Of a DNA stretch of 64,000 nucleotides, positions 9,603 through 17,845 are shown piece by piece (the stretch's first letter is position 1; every line of letters begins with the position of its first letter). Origin of the DNA: Aurantiacibacter arachoides (GTDB lineage: Bacteria > Pseudomonadota > Alphaproteobacteria > Sphingomonadales > Sphingomonadaceae); NCBI RefSeq assembly GCF_009827335.1, contig NZ_WTYH01000001.1, positions 2,207,501 to 2,271,500 of the forward strand, given 5' to 3'. The notes beneath the pieces are model-generated. The model ran no database searches, was not told the DNA's origin, and saw nothing but the letters and a program-made list of their open reading frames with translations. The position numbers and the translations under genes are program-made.

Positions 9603-10160
9603 TCAGAACGGAATGTCGTCGTCCAGGTCGTCGTAGTTGGATCCGCCACCAGAGCTTCCGCCCGAACCGCCGCCCGAACTGCCGCCAAAGTTTCCACCGC
9701 CGCCGGAACCACCCTGGTCCCAATCGCCGGAGCTTCCGTCCGAACCACCGCCGTAACCGCTACCGCCTCCGCGCTGGCCACCGCCGCCGCCGCCGCCGCC
9801 GCCACCCTGGGCGCCATCGAGCATGGTCATCACCGCGCCAGGGCCGCCGACTGAAATCTCGGTCGAATAACGGTCGTTGCCGCTCTGGTCCTGCCACTTG
9901 CGGGTCCGCAGCTGGCCTTCGATATAGACCTTGCTGCCCTTGCGAAGATAGCGTTCGGCAACCCCCACGAGGCCGTCGGACTGGAGCACCACGGTGTGCC
10001 ACTCGGTGCGTTCCTTGCGCTCGCCGGTGTTCTTGTCCTTCCAGTTCTCGCTGGTGGCGATCCTGAGGTTGCAGATGCGCCCGCCGTTCTGGAAGCTCTT
10101 GACCTCGGGGTCCGCACCCAGGTTACCGATCAGCATGACCTTGTTGAGGCTGCCCGCCAT
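9603..10160 (-). CDS. ssb: Single-stranded DNA-binding protein
   Basis: A 185-residue SSB. Residues 1-110 form the OB fold, starting [20 protein letters not shown] and including [37 protein letters not shown] long flexible Gly/Ser-rich linker (about residues 120-170) follows, and the acidic tip DDDIPF recruits replication and repair partners. It coats single-stranded DNA during replication and recombination. An RBS-like GAGGAACGG precedes the ATG. The linker codons (GGC/GGA runs) give a low-complexity DNA stretch at about 9640-9810. Confidence 0.97.
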   Translation of the reverse strand: MAGSLNKVMLIGNLGADPEVKSFQNGGRICNLRIATSENWKDKNTGERKERTEWHTVVLQSDGLVGVAERYLRKGSKVYIEGQLRTRKWQDQSGNDRYSTEISVGGPGAVMTMLDGAQGGGGGGGGGGQRGGGSGYGGGSDGSSGDWDQGGSGGGGNFGGSSGGGSGGSSGGGSNYDDLDDDIPF

Positions 10161-10175
10161 GTCCCGTTCCTCTCG

Positions 10176-10235
10176 CTACAATCCGAGCGCCACCGCGCTC
10201 CAGTAAGTGATTCCTGCAAACAGGTAGGCGCCCGC
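10176..10235 (-). pseudogene. Remnant of the 3' end of a second feoB
   Basis: Directly downstream of the intact feoB stop lies a second copy of its last codons. The frame reads YLFAGITYWSAVALGL then stop, against YIFAGLTYWSAMALGL then stop in the real gene. Most nucleotide differences fall in third codon positions (seven codons differ synonymously), so the copies diverged while both were coding. Only about 19 codons are recognisable; the frame upstream does not match FeoB. Confidence 0.75.
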
Positions 10236-10279
10236 CGGGCTGCCGCGCAACCTCGTAAACAGGCTTGTGCCCAAGGTAG

Positions 10280-12127
10280 CTACAACCCAAGAGCCATGGC
10301 GCTCCAGTATGTCAGACCGGCAAAAATGTACGCAAGCGCGAACAAGTATGCCACCATGAACAGCGGCCATTTCCACCCATTCGTCTCGCGCCGGGCGACG
10401 GCGATGGTGGAAAGGCACTGAGGGGCAAAGACGAACCAGGCGAGGAACGCCAGCGCGGTGGGCAGGGTCCACCCGCCTTGCAGCCGCGGTATGAGGCCGG
10501 CGGCCTCGGCCTCCTCGTCCTCCGCATCGACGGCGTAGGTTGTGGCCAGCGCGCTGACCGCGACCTCGCGCGCCGCCATTGCCGGGATCAACGCCAGGCT
10601 GATCTCGCGGTTGAAGCCGATCGGCGCCAGAACCGTATGCAGCCCGTCTGCGACGTGGCCGGCGATGCTCGCGTCGAGCTGGCTTTCACCCGGTTCCGCC
10701 TGCGGGAAGCTCAGCAGCACCCATAGCGCGATGGTGGCGGCAAAGATGATCGTCCCCGCGCGCCGCAGGAAGACCCAGGCCCGCTGCCACAGGCCGATGG
10801 CAAGATCGCGCAGCGGCGGCCACTGGTAACGCGGCAGTTCCATGATGAAGCCAGACGCCGCACCCTTGGTGACCGTGCTGCGCAGCACCAGCGCCACCAG
10901 CACCGCCCCCACGATCCCGGCAAGGTAGAGCGCGAACAGCACCAGCCCCTGCAGGCCGATACCCGGACCGACAGAAGTGGCCGGAATAAAGGCGGCGATG
11001 ATCACGGCATAGACCGGCAGCCGTGCCGAACAGGTCATCAGCGGGGCGATGAGGATGGTGGTCAGCCGATCTTTCGAATCGGCGATGGAGCGGGTCGCCA
11101 TGATGCCGGGAATGGCGCAGGCGAAACTGGACAGCAGCGGAATGAAGCTGCGCCCCGAAAGCCCCACGCTGGCCATCAGCCGATCCATGATGAAGGCGGC
11201 GCGGGCCATGTAGCCCGATTGCTCCATCGCCAGGATGAAGGCGAACAGGATGACGATCTGCGGCAGGAACACGACGACGCTGCCTACGCCCGTCAGCACG
11301 CCCTCGGTCACCAGATCGCGCAGGATGCTTTCGGGCACGTTCGCCTCCACCAGCCCGATCAGCAGGCCGACCAGCGAATCGAGCGCATCGGCGAAAGGTG
11401 TCGCCCAGGCGAATACTGCCTGAAAGATGACGAACAGCAGCGCGAACAGGATCGGCGGGCCGAGCCACGGGTGCAGCAGCACCTTGTCGAGCTGCGCGTG
11501 CCAGCGGCGCTGGGCGGTTTCCGAGAGGATGGCGCCCTTGGCGATGTTGCGGGCGTTCAGCCGCCGCTCCGGCAGCGTCAGGTCGCGCACCAGGTGGCGC
11601 TGGGAAAGATCCTGGCCCTCGGCGTCCGCCATGGCGGCGGCAAGCTCTTCCAGTCCACGGCGGCGCACCGCGACGGTGGGCACCACCGGCACGCCCAGCG
11701 CCTCGGCCAGCGCGTCGCAGTCGAGCGCCAGTCCGTCGCGCTCGGCCAGGTCGATCATGTTGAGCGCCACCACGGTCGGGCGGCCGAGCGCAATCAATTC
11801 CTGCGCAAAGACCAGGTGCTGCTCCAGGTTCGCGGCGTCGATCACGATTACCAGGGTCTCGGGCGCAGCCTCGCCAGCGAACTCGCCCAGAACGACCTGC
11901 CGCGTCACCTCTTCGTCGGGGCTGGCGGAATCGAGTGCGTAGGAGCCGGGCAGGTCGACCAGCTCCACCGGCTGACCGCTGGGCAGGGTCATGCGGCCGC
12001 TCTTGCGCTCCACGGTGACGCCCGGATAATTGGCGATCTTCTGCCGCGCCCCGGTCAGCGCGTTGAACAGCGCGCTCTTGCCGGAATTGGGATTGCCGAC
12101 CAGCGCCGCGGTGCGAAGGCTGCTCAC
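10280..12127 (-). CDS. feoB: FeoB, ferrous iron transporter
   Basis: A 615-residue inner-membrane Fe(II) transporter. The N-terminal G domain has GNPNSGKSALFNALTG (G1), DLPGSY (G3) and NMID (G4). Then come the helical spacer and the membrane core with paired gate regions, GYMARAAFIMDRLM and later AAREVAVSALATTYAVD. Start is GTG at 12127, which overlaps the feoA stop (GTGA), so translation is coupled. A Fur-like site sits ahead of feoA. A short duplicate of the feoB 3' end lies immediately beyond the stop codon. Confidence 0.96.
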   Translation of the reverse strand: MSSLRTAALVGNPNSGKSALFNALTGARQKIANYPGVTVERKSGRMTLPSGQPVELVDLPGSYALDSASPDEEVTRQVVLGEFAGEAAPETLVIVIDAANLEQHLVFAQELIALGRPTVVALNMIDLAERDGLALDCDALAEALGVPVVPTVAVRRRGLEELAAAMADAEGQDLSQRHLVRDLTLPERRLNARNIAKGAILSETAQRRWHAQLDKVLLHPWLGPPILFALLFVIFQAVFAWATPFADALDSLVGLLIGLVEANVPESILRDLVTEGVLTGVGSVVVFLPQIVILFAFILAMEQSGYMARAAFIMDRLMASVGLSGRSFIPLLSSFACAIPGIMATRSIADSKDRLTTILIAPLMTCSARLPVYAVIIAAFIPATSVGPGIGLQGLVLFALYLAGIVGAVLVALVLRSTVTKGAASGFIMELPRYQWPPLRDLAIGLWQRAWVFLRRAGTIIFAATIALWVLLSFPQAEPGESQLDASIAGHVADGLHTVLAPIGFNREISLALIPAMAAREVAVSALATTYAVDAEDEEAEAAGLIPRLQGGWTLPTALAFLAWFVFAPQCLSTIAVARRETNGWKWPLFMVAYLFALAYIFAGLTYWSAMALGL

Positions 12128-12375
12128 AACACGTCGACCGTCATCGCACGGGCATGGGCGCGGCGCACGGCAACCGTGGTCCGTCCGATGATGAGCGCGA
12201 TGGGATCGTGCCCCATGAACACCCCCCGATGCGCCACGGCCACCCGCGCCCCTTCGTCGAGGCCGAGAGCGCGCAGGCGCTTGCCCTCGTCGGGAGCGAG
12301 AGAGGCCCAGTCCACGGCGCGGATTTCGGCGCGCGCCAGCGGGGGCAATGTATCGAGCGTGGTCTGAGTGTTCAC
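12124..12375 (-). CDS. feoA: FeoA family protein
   Basis: An 83-residue small SH3-like protein that assists FeoB in ferrous iron uptake. It contains LRALGLDEGARVAVAHRGVFMGHDPIALIIGRTTVAVRRAHA, the characteristic FeoA core. It is first in the feoAB operon and its stop overlaps the feoB GTG. The probable iron-responsive operator is 29-48 bp upstream of its start codon. Confidence 0.92.
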   Translation of the reverse strand: MNTQTTLDTLPPLARAEIRAVDWASLAPDEGKRLRALGLDEGARVAVAHRGVFMGHDPIALIIGRTTVAVRRAHARAMTVDVL

Positions 12376-12403
12376 GGCGCGGCCGTGCCAGAGCCAGATG
12401 CTA

Positions 12404-12423
12404 ATTGCAACTGCTTCGCATTA
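12404..12423 (-). promoter_or_regulatory. Candidate Fur box upstream of feoAB
   Basis: The plus-strand sequence ATTGCAACTGCTTCGCATTA is an imperfect dyad whose halves (AATTGCAA and the complement of TTCGCATT) agree at five of eight positions. It resembles alphaproteobacterial Fur boxes of the TGCAAnnnnTTCGCA type. It lies just upstream of feoA, a gene commonly repressed by iron. The local composition is clearly more AT-rich than the surroundings. Confidence 0.45.
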
Positions 12424-12432
12424 AGATCTAGG

Positions 12433-13104
12433 CTATCGCTGCGGGTAGCGCAGCCGCCCGAGAAACCGGGCGACATCGAAATGCTCGCGCCCGCTGCCGC
12501 CAGGTCCGCCGAGGAACCGCGCCTTGGCTTTCTCGAACTTCATCACGCCTTCGATTCGCCGGTCGAGAAAGGCGCGGGTCTGCGCCTTGTCCTCGCTGGT
12601 GTCGTCCTTCCACACGGCCAGCGTCGCGCCATAGATGCCGGCCAGGATCGCGCGCTTGGTATAGTGGTTGTAATCGGTCGCCGTGTCGCCGGCGAGGCGC
12701 CACATCCTGTCCGCGCTCGACCAGCCTTGCCGAAAGGCAGCCGCGACGTTCTGCGGCATCGTCTGGATGGCCATCGCCCGGGAGAGCGATTCCTCCAGCC
12801 CGGCGATCGCCTCCAGCCGGAACCATACGAGCGAGCGAATGCGCTCGCGGATCGGCATGGTGGCAAGGCGCCCGTCGGCAAATTCGGCCATCATCGCCGT
12901 GTCGACGGATGCGACCCAGGCATCGATCTGGTCCATCGCACCGCCGGGAAAGGCCAGCCGCGCCACGTCGGCATCGATACCCGCAATGTGCGCGGCCGCC
13001 TCCAGCGCGGCATCGCTCCACCCGTCGAACATCGCCGCCAGTGCGATCTCAGGTGCCAGCGCCAGCCGCATCTCGTCCAGCGTCATGTCGGCGGCAAGGC
13101 TCAT
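12433..13104 (-). CDS. COQ9 family protein (ubiquinone biosynthesis accessory)
   Basis: A 223-residue helical protein of the COQ9/TetR-like fold. Recognisable blocks are MTLDEMRLALAPEIALAAMFDGWSDAALEAAA near the start, IRSLVWFRLEAIAGLEESLSRAMAIQTMPQNVAAAF, and WRLAGDTATDYNHYTKRAILAGIYGATLAVWKDD. COQ9 binds lipid and supports COQ7 hydroxylation of ubiquinone precursors. It starts 2 bp after the upstream ankyrin gene's stop, so the two are probably co-transcribed. An alternative in-frame Met lies at residue 7. Confidence 0.88.
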   Translation of the reverse strand: MSLAADMTLDEMRLALAPEIALAAMFDGWSDAALEAAAHIAGIDADVARLAFPGGAMDQIDAWVASVDTAMMAEFADGRLATMPIRERIRSLVWFRLEAIAGLEESLSRAMAIQTMPQNVAAAFRQGWSSADRMWRLAGDTATDYNHYTKRAILAGIYGATLAVWKDDTSEDKAQTRAFLDRRIEGVMKFEKAKARFLGGPGGSGREHFDVARFLGRLRYPQR

Positions 13105-13106
13105 CG

Positions 13107-13727
13107 TCAGAACACCGGGCCGTAGACGCGGCTCGCGGCCGCGCCATCCGTGGTCTGCGTCGAATCGATGATCGAGAGGATGCGCGGCGGCACCCCGCGC
13201 AAGGCGGCGTAATCGCGCGCACTGCGACCGGTGTTGTCCGCCCAGTCGGGATCGGCGCCGGCGCGCAGGAGGATTTCCATGAGCTGGGTATTGCGCGAAT
13301 GCACGGCGGCAATCAGCGGGGTCTCGCCGGTCTGGTTGGCGACGTCCACCCGCGCTCCGCCCGCGATCAGCGCCTCGACGCCTTCAAGGAAACCGATCTC
13401 CGCCGCGGCGATCAGCGGCGTGCGTCCGCGGTTGTCGGCGATGTTGGGGTTGCCGCCTTCCTGGATCAGCCAACGCGTCCAGGTGAGGTCGCGGCGATCG
13501 ACCACGACGTGCAGGCCCGTCTCTCCACTGGTGATGTCACGCGAATTGACGACGGTGGAACCCGGCTTGTTGAGCAGATCGGTCGCGTCGGTGCCGTTGC
13601 GATCCTTGACCGCCTTCAGGAACAATACGCTGTCGGAATAGAACTGCGCCGCCGCCGGCACGGCCACGGCCAGCCCGGCAATCGCGGCGAGGATTGTGAT
13701 GATACTGCGAAGCGGCTTGAATACCAC
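13107..13727 (-). CDS. Exported ankyrin-repeat protein
   Basis: A 206-residue protein with an N-terminal signal peptide (IITILAAIAGLAVAVPAAAQ), so periplasmic or secreted. It then has about four ankyrin repeats between residues 30 and 190, seen in GETGLHVVVDRRDLTWTRWL, GRTPLIAAAEIGFLEGVEAL and GETPLIAAVHSRNTQLMEIL. Ankyrin repeats mediate protein-protein binding and the partner is unknown. It precedes COQ9 by 2 bp. It is divergent from the SCO gene. Confidence 0.85.
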   Translation of the reverse strand: MVFKPLRSIITILAAIAGLAVAVPAAAQFYSDSVLFLKAVKDRNGTDATDLLNKPGSTVVNSRDITSGETGLHVVVDRRDLTWTRWLIQEGGNPNIADNRGRTPLIAAAEIGFLEGVEALIAGGARVDVANQTGETPLIAAVHSRNTQLMEILLRAGADPDWADNTGRSARDYAALRGVPPRILSIIDSTQTTDGAAASRVYGPVF

Positions 13728-13820
13728 CGGCTTCCTCCTGTCAGAATGTGCGCAAAAGCCCTGTTCGTGCAGGGTTTGCTCCTTGCCTTGACCCCGTTAG
13801 CAGAGCATGAACGCCGCGTC

Positions 13821-14429
13821 ATGCCCACACGTGGAAATCGCTTCGCCCCGCTCGCCCTCGCGCTGGCGGCCCTGTCGTCGCTCGCAGGTTGCGACGGGGG
13901 CGGCGCGGTGGCGGATGCGCCGCTGTACGGCAGTTCGCTGACGGGGGAGTACACCCTTTCCGATACGTCCGGTGCGCCCGTTTCCAACACCGATTTCGCC
14001 GGCCAGTACCAGCTCGTCTACTTCGGTTACACCTACTGCCCGAACGTCTGCCCGTTCGATGTGCAGCGGATGATGCGCGGCTACGACCTGTTCGCGCAGG
14101 AACACCCTGACCTCGCTGCCGACGTGCAACCGATCTTCGTCAGCGTCGACCCGGAGCGTGACACCCCGGCCAAGGTGGCCGAATACACCGGCGCCTTTTC
14201 CGACCGGCTGCTGGGGCTAACCGGCACACCCGCACAGCTGGAGGCGGCATCGGCGGCCTTCTTCTTCACCTATCAAAAGGTCGATCCGGTCGTGGAGGGC
14301 GGCGATTACGATATCCAGCACCCCAGCATCGGCTATCTCGTCGATCGCGAGGGGCAGCCGATGGCAACCATTCCCGTGGAGCAATCGCCAGAGGCCGTGG
14401 CGGCGGAACTCGAAAAATGGGTGCGCTGA
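13821..14429 (+). CDS. SCO family copper-binding lipoprotein
   Basis: A 202-residue protein with a lipoprotein signal (LALAALSSLAGC, lipidated Cys24). The thioredoxin-like domain carries the copper ligands: CPNVC in GYTYCPNVCPFDV and the histidine in QHPSIGYLVD. SCO proteins deliver copper to subunit II of cytochrome oxidase or act as thiol reductases. The ATG at 13821 is preferred because it directly precedes the signal peptide; longer in-frame starts overlap the divergent genes. Its 3' end overlaps the ycgN-like gene by 13 bp. Confidence 0.9.
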   Translation: MPTRGNRFAPLALALAALSSLAGCDGGGAVADAPLYGSSLTGEYTLSDTSGAPVSNTDFAGQYQLVYFGYTYCPNVCPFDVQRMMRGYDLFAQEHPDLAADVQPIFVSVDPERDTPAKVAEYTGAFSDRLLGLTGTPAQLEAASAAFFFTYQKVDPVVEGGDYDIQHPSIGYLVDREGQPMATIPVEQSPEAVAAELEKWVR

Positions 14430-14887
14430 GAGACCGCTTCTGGGAGCTCGACCTGGACACGCTCTCTCGCGAGGAGTGGGAGGCGTTGTGCGATGGCTGC
14501 GGCAAGTGCTGCCTGCACAAGCTGGAGGACGAGGACACGGGAGAGATCCTGCAAACCAACGTCGCCTGCAAGCTGCTCGACACCGGCACCGCGCGTTGCC
14601 GCGACTATCGCCACCGCAAGGCCTTCGTTCCCGATTGCCTGCGCCTCACGCCACGGCTGGTGAAGACGGTGTCGTGGCTGCCGCAAAGCTGCGCCTACAT
14701 CCGCCGCGCCCGGGGGGAGCCCTTGCCGGACTGGCACCATCTCCTGACTGGCAGCCACGACGCGATGATCGAGGCGGGTGCAAGCATCGCCGGACGCTGC
14801 ATCAGCGAGACGGTCGCGGGTCCGCTCGAACATCACCTGGCGGATTGGGACGCGCCGGGCGATGCGAACTGGGACGATGCCGGATGA
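14417..14887 (+). CDS. YcgN family cysteine-cluster protein
   Basis: A 156-residue soluble protein with the cysteine pattern of the YkgJ/YcgN zinc- or iron-cluster family: ALCDGCGKCCLHKLEDEDTG near residues 30-49, then ACKLLDTGTARCRDYRHRK and DCLRLTP. The invariant CxxCxxCC block is intact. Function is unknown. It starts inside the end of the SCO gene and is followed by a metallopeptidase gene, so it belongs to a short operon. Confidence 0.88.
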   Translation: MGALRDRFWELDLDTLSREEWEALCDGCGKCCLHKLEDEDTGEILQTNVACKLLDTGTARCRDYRHRKAFVPDCLRLTPRLVKTVSWLPQSCAYIRRARGEPLPDWHHLLTGSHDAMIEAGASIAGRCISETVAGPLEHHLADWDAPGDANWDDAG

Positions 14888-14900
14888 CGGCCCTGCCCGC

Positions 14901-15641
14901 ATGATCGACTGGCTGCGCAATGCAGTGCAGGAGCCAAGCGTCGCGGTCGCCGGGCGCACGCTGCCCATCGCGCTGCGTCGCCATGCCCGGGCGCAGCGCC
15001 TGACCATGCGCCTAGCGCCGGACGGCAGCGAGCTGCGGATCACCCTGCCGCGCTGGGGCCGCACGATGGATGCCCTCGCCTTTGCCGAGGCGCGGCGTGA
15101 CTGGATCGCGGACCAGCTGCGCAAGGTGCCGGAGACGCGCACGATCGGCGATGGCGAGCGCCTGCCCTTCCGCGGGCAGGAGCTGACCATCAGCTGGCAG
15201 GCGGGCGGCGGGCGCCGGGTCTCGCACGATGGCGACGTGCTGCGCGCAGGCGGACCGCGCGAAAGCCTGCCGGGCAGGATCCAGCGCTGGCTGGAAGGCG
15301 AGGCGCTGCGCCTCGCCGCAGACGATCTCGCATTCTATTGCGAACGCGCCGGGCTCCCGCCCCCCGAACTGCGGCTTTCCCGCGCCCAGCGACGCTGGGG
15401 ATCGTGCTCGGGCGAGCCGGCGGCTGGCACGACACGGCGTATCCGCCTCAACTGGAGGCTGGTCATGGCACCCGACCATGTCCGCCGATCGGTGGTGGCG
15501 CACGAAGTCGCACATCTCGTGCATTTCGATCATTCGCCTGCCTTTCACGCCCTGCTGGCGCGGCTTTTCGAAGGCGATATCGCCACCGCCGATGGCTGGC
15601 TGAAGCACGAAGGCCGCAGCCTCTACGCCGTCTTCGGATGA
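14901..15641 (+). CDS. M48-family (YgjP/DUF45-like) metallopeptidase
   Basis: A 246-residue protein with the zinc motif HEVAH in VVAHEVAHLVHFDHSPAFH near residues 196-214. Before it is the conserved RWGSCS block (QRRWGSCSGEP), which defines the YgjP-like family. The N-terminal RLTMRLAPDGSELRITLPRW stretch is also typical. Substrates are not known. The start at 14901 (MIDWLRN) matches the usual N-terminus of relatives; an in-frame ATG at 14877 would add eight residues and overlap the ycgN-like gene. No signal peptide is visible. Confidence 0.83.
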   Translation: MIDWLRNAVQEPSVAVAGRTLPIALRRHARAQRLTMRLAPDGSELRITLPRWGRTMDALAFAEARRDWIADQLRKVPETRTIGDGERLPFRGQELTISWQAGGGRRVSHDGDVLRAGGPRESLPGRIQRWLEGEALRLAADDLAFYCERAGLPPPELRLSRAQRRWGSCSGEPAAGTTRRIRLNWRLVMAPDHVRRSVVAHEVAHLVHFDHSPAFHALLARLFEGDIATADGWLKHEGRSLYAVFG

Positions 15642-15693
15642 GACGATGCGCGTGGCACTGGCGCAGCGCCGCCGTGCCGCCTATCTTGCGGGC

Positions 15694-16158
15694 ATGTGGA
15701 ATTTCCTGCGCAGCATCTCGCCCAAGAGAGCCGTCGGCGACTTTGCCGAAACCTGGCGCCAGCCCACCCCCCATCGCTGGCAGATCCTGGGGGTCGCCTG
15801 CGCGGCGACCTTTTGCGTGTTCATGCTGTTCATCCCCAAAAGCGAGCCCGGCCCGCCCGAACAACCGGAGCTGGTCTACATCTCCACCTTTGCCGACGGA
15901 CGCTCCGATCCGGAAATCGTCGCCTCGAACTGCGCCAACCAGGAATTGCAGGACGAGATCGCGCTCGCAATTGCCGAGAACGAGGAGCGCCGACGCGAGC
16001 TGTACGCAGCACTGGGTCGCGCGACGTTCCTCGACGTGGACGAGATGGAGCGCGAGGCCGCCGCGCAGCGTGCTGCCGAGGCCGAGATGACCGGCGGGCC
16101 GAGCGAGGAAGAACTGGCACTGTCCATCGAGGAATACTGCGCGCGTGCCAGCGGCTGA
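15694..16158 (+). CDS. Conserved membrane-anchored protein of unknown function
   Basis: A 154-residue protein with one membrane helix near residues 31-49 (WQILGVACAATFCVFMLFI). A probably periplasmic C-terminal part follows, with an acidic, helical, coiled-coil-prone region (ENEERRRELYAALG, EMEREAAAQRAAEAEM). I do not recognise a named family. An in-frame ATG at 15646 would add 16 Arg-rich residues. It sits between a metallopeptidase gene and ribD, and its end overlaps the ribD GTG by 14 bp. Confidence 0.7.
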   Translation: MWNFLRSISPKRAVGDFAETWRQPTPHRWQILGVACAATFCVFMLFIPKSEPGPPEQPELVYISTFADGRSDPEIVASNCANQELQDEIALAIAENEERRRELYAALGRATFLDVDEMEREAAAQRAAEAEMTGGPSEEELALSIEEYCARASG

Positions 16159-17116
16159 CGATGCCCGCTGGCTGGCCGCGGCCGCCGCGCTTGCCGAACG
16201 CGCTCGCCCCCTGTCGCGCCCCAATCCCGGCGTTGGCGCAATCATCGTGAAAGACGGCAAGGTCGCGGGGCGCGGGTGGACCCAGCCCGGCGGCAGACCC
16301 CATGCAGAGGCGATCGCGCTGGACACCGCGGGCGACGCGGCGCGTGGCGCAACGCTCTACGTAACGCTGGAGCCGTGCGCCCACCGGTCCGAGCGCGGGC
16401 CCGCCTGCGCCGATCTCGTCGCGGCGGCGGGGGTGGCGCAGGTGGTGATCGGCATGGCTGATCCCGATGCGCGCACCGCTGGCATCGGAGCCGCCCGGCT
16501 GGCCGATTCCGGCGTCGCGGTGCGGTGTGCGGACCTGCCGGCAGCGGACCTTGGCCTTGCCGGGCACGAGTGCGCGACCGTGCTTGGGCGCCCCCACGTC
16601 ACCCTGAAGCTCGCCATGTCGCTCGACGGGTGCATTGCCGCCGCCTCGGGCGAAAGCAAGTGGATCACCGGCGACATCGCCCGTGCCCACGTCCACCGCG
16701 AACGCGCACGGGCCGATGCCATCCTCGTGGGTGGCGGGACATTGCGGACCGACTATCCCGCGCTCGACGTGCGCCTGCCCGGCCTGGAAACCCGCGCGCC
16801 GGAGCGCTGGGTGCTCACCCGCCAGGCAGCGCCCGAAGGCTGGCAGGCACTGCCCTCACCGCAGGCTATCGGTGGGATGGAAGGGGTGCGCTTTCTCTTC
16901 GTGGAAGGCGGCGCGGGTGCGGCGGCTGCGTTCCTCCAGCACGATCTGGTCGACCGACTGCTGCTCTATCGCGCGCCCATCCTCATCGGCGGTGGCAGGA
17001 CCGGGGTGGGCGACATCGGCCTGGCCAGCCTTGCCGATGCGCATGGCCGCTGGCGGCGCGAGGATATTCGTCCACTCGGCCCCGACACTCTCGAAATCTA
17101 CACCAGAACGCGTTAG
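16145..17116 (+). CDS. ribD: RibD, bifunctional riboflavin pyrimidine deaminase/reductase
   Basis: A 323-residue enzyme for the second and third steps of riboflavin synthesis. The N-terminal deaminase domain has RPNPGVGAIIV, the zinc-ligand HAE (GGRPHAEAIAL) and the Cys pair in LEPCAHRSERGPACADL. The C-terminal reductase domain has KLAMSLDGCIAAASGESKWITG and ILVGGGTLRTDYP. Start is GTG, overlapping the upstream gene. The spacing between the two zinc cysteines is one residue longer than the E. coli PCSHHGRTPPC, and the GRTPPC form is absent. It is followed after 9 bp by riboflavin synthase. Confidence 0.93.
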   Translation: MPAADDARWLAAAAALAERARPLSRPNPGVGAIIVKDGKVAGRGWTQPGGRPHAEAIALDTAGDAARGATLYVTLEPCAHRSERGPACADLVAAAGVAQVVIGMADPDARTAGIGAARLADSGVAVRCADLPAADLGLAGHECATVLGRPHVTLKLAMSLDGCIAAASGESKWITGDIARAHVHRERARADAILVGGGTLRTDYPALDVRLPGLETRAPERWVLTRQAAPEGWQALPSPQAIGGMEGVRFLFVEGGAGAAAAFLQHDLVDRLLLYRAPILIGGGRTGVGDIGLASLADAHGRWRREDIRPLGPDTLEIYTRTR

Positions 17117-17125
17117 GGCCCGCTC

Positions 17126-17746
17126 ATGTTTACCGGCATCGTCACCGCCATCGGCACCGTGTCCCACGTCGAGCAGCGCGGCGACCTGCGGCTGCGCATC
17201 GATTGCCCGTTCGACCCGGCCGCCATCGCCATCGGTGCGAGCATCGCGTGTTCCGGCGTGTGCCTGACCGTGATCGACCGCGGCGGCGTGAAGGGAGAGG
17301 CGCATTTCAGCGTCGACGTTTCCGCCGAAACCGTATCGCGTACCGCGAAGGGCATGTGGACAGCAGGGCGCGAGCTCAACCTCGAGCCGTCGCTGCGCCT
17401 TGGCGATGAACTGGGCGGCCACATCGTGACCGGGCACGTGGATGCGGTCGGCCGCGTTGTCGACTGGCAGCCGGTCGGCGATTCGGAAGAAGTCACCATA
17501 GAAGCGCCTGCCGCGCTGGCGCCCTTCATCGCGGAGAAGGGCTCGATCTGCGTCGACGGGGTGTCGCTGACGGTCAACGCGATCAGCGACCGCGAGGATG
17601 GATCGGTGCGCTTCATGCTCAACATCATCCCGCACACTGCCGAGGCCACCACGCTTGGCGGGCTTGGCCAGGGGGCGGAGGTCAACCTGGAGGTCGACGC
17701 CATCGCCCGCTACCTCCACCGGATGCAGATGCTGCGCGCCAGCTGA
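17126..17746 (+). CDS. ribE: Riboflavin synthase, alpha chain
   Basis: A 206-residue enzyme that converts two molecules of dimethyl-ribityllumazine into riboflavin. Two lumazine-binding barrels are visible: MFTGIVTAIGTV with SVDVSAETVSRTA, and HIVTGHVDAVGRVVDW with IPHTAEATTLG. The expected internal pair GACSGVCLTV appears here as IACSGVCLTVID and VDGVSLTVNAI. It forms an operon with ribD. The ribBA and ribH genes are not in this window. Confidence 0.95.
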   Translation: MFTGIVTAIGTVSHVEQRGDLRLRIDCPFDPAAIAIGASIACSGVCLTVIDRGGVKGEAHFSVDVSAETVSRTAKGMWTAGRELNLEPSLRLGDELGGHIVTGHVDAVGRVVDWQPVGDSEEVTIEAPAALAPFIAEKGSICVDGVSLTVNAISDREDGSVRFMLNIIPHTAEATTLGGLGQGAEVNLEVDAIARYLHRMQMLRAS

Positions 17747-17845
17747 AGCTTTTTCTCAACTATTGCTCATGGTCCGCTCACGACTGGCTCATGGCGCGGT
17801 GACAGCCCTGGAATAAGCCGATCCCTTTAACAAAGAGGGACCGCC

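Noticed and set aside
9640..9810. Repetitive DNA that might be a tandem repeat array
   Set aside because: It is the Gly/Ser-rich linker of SSB, so the repetition comes from coding a low-complexity region.
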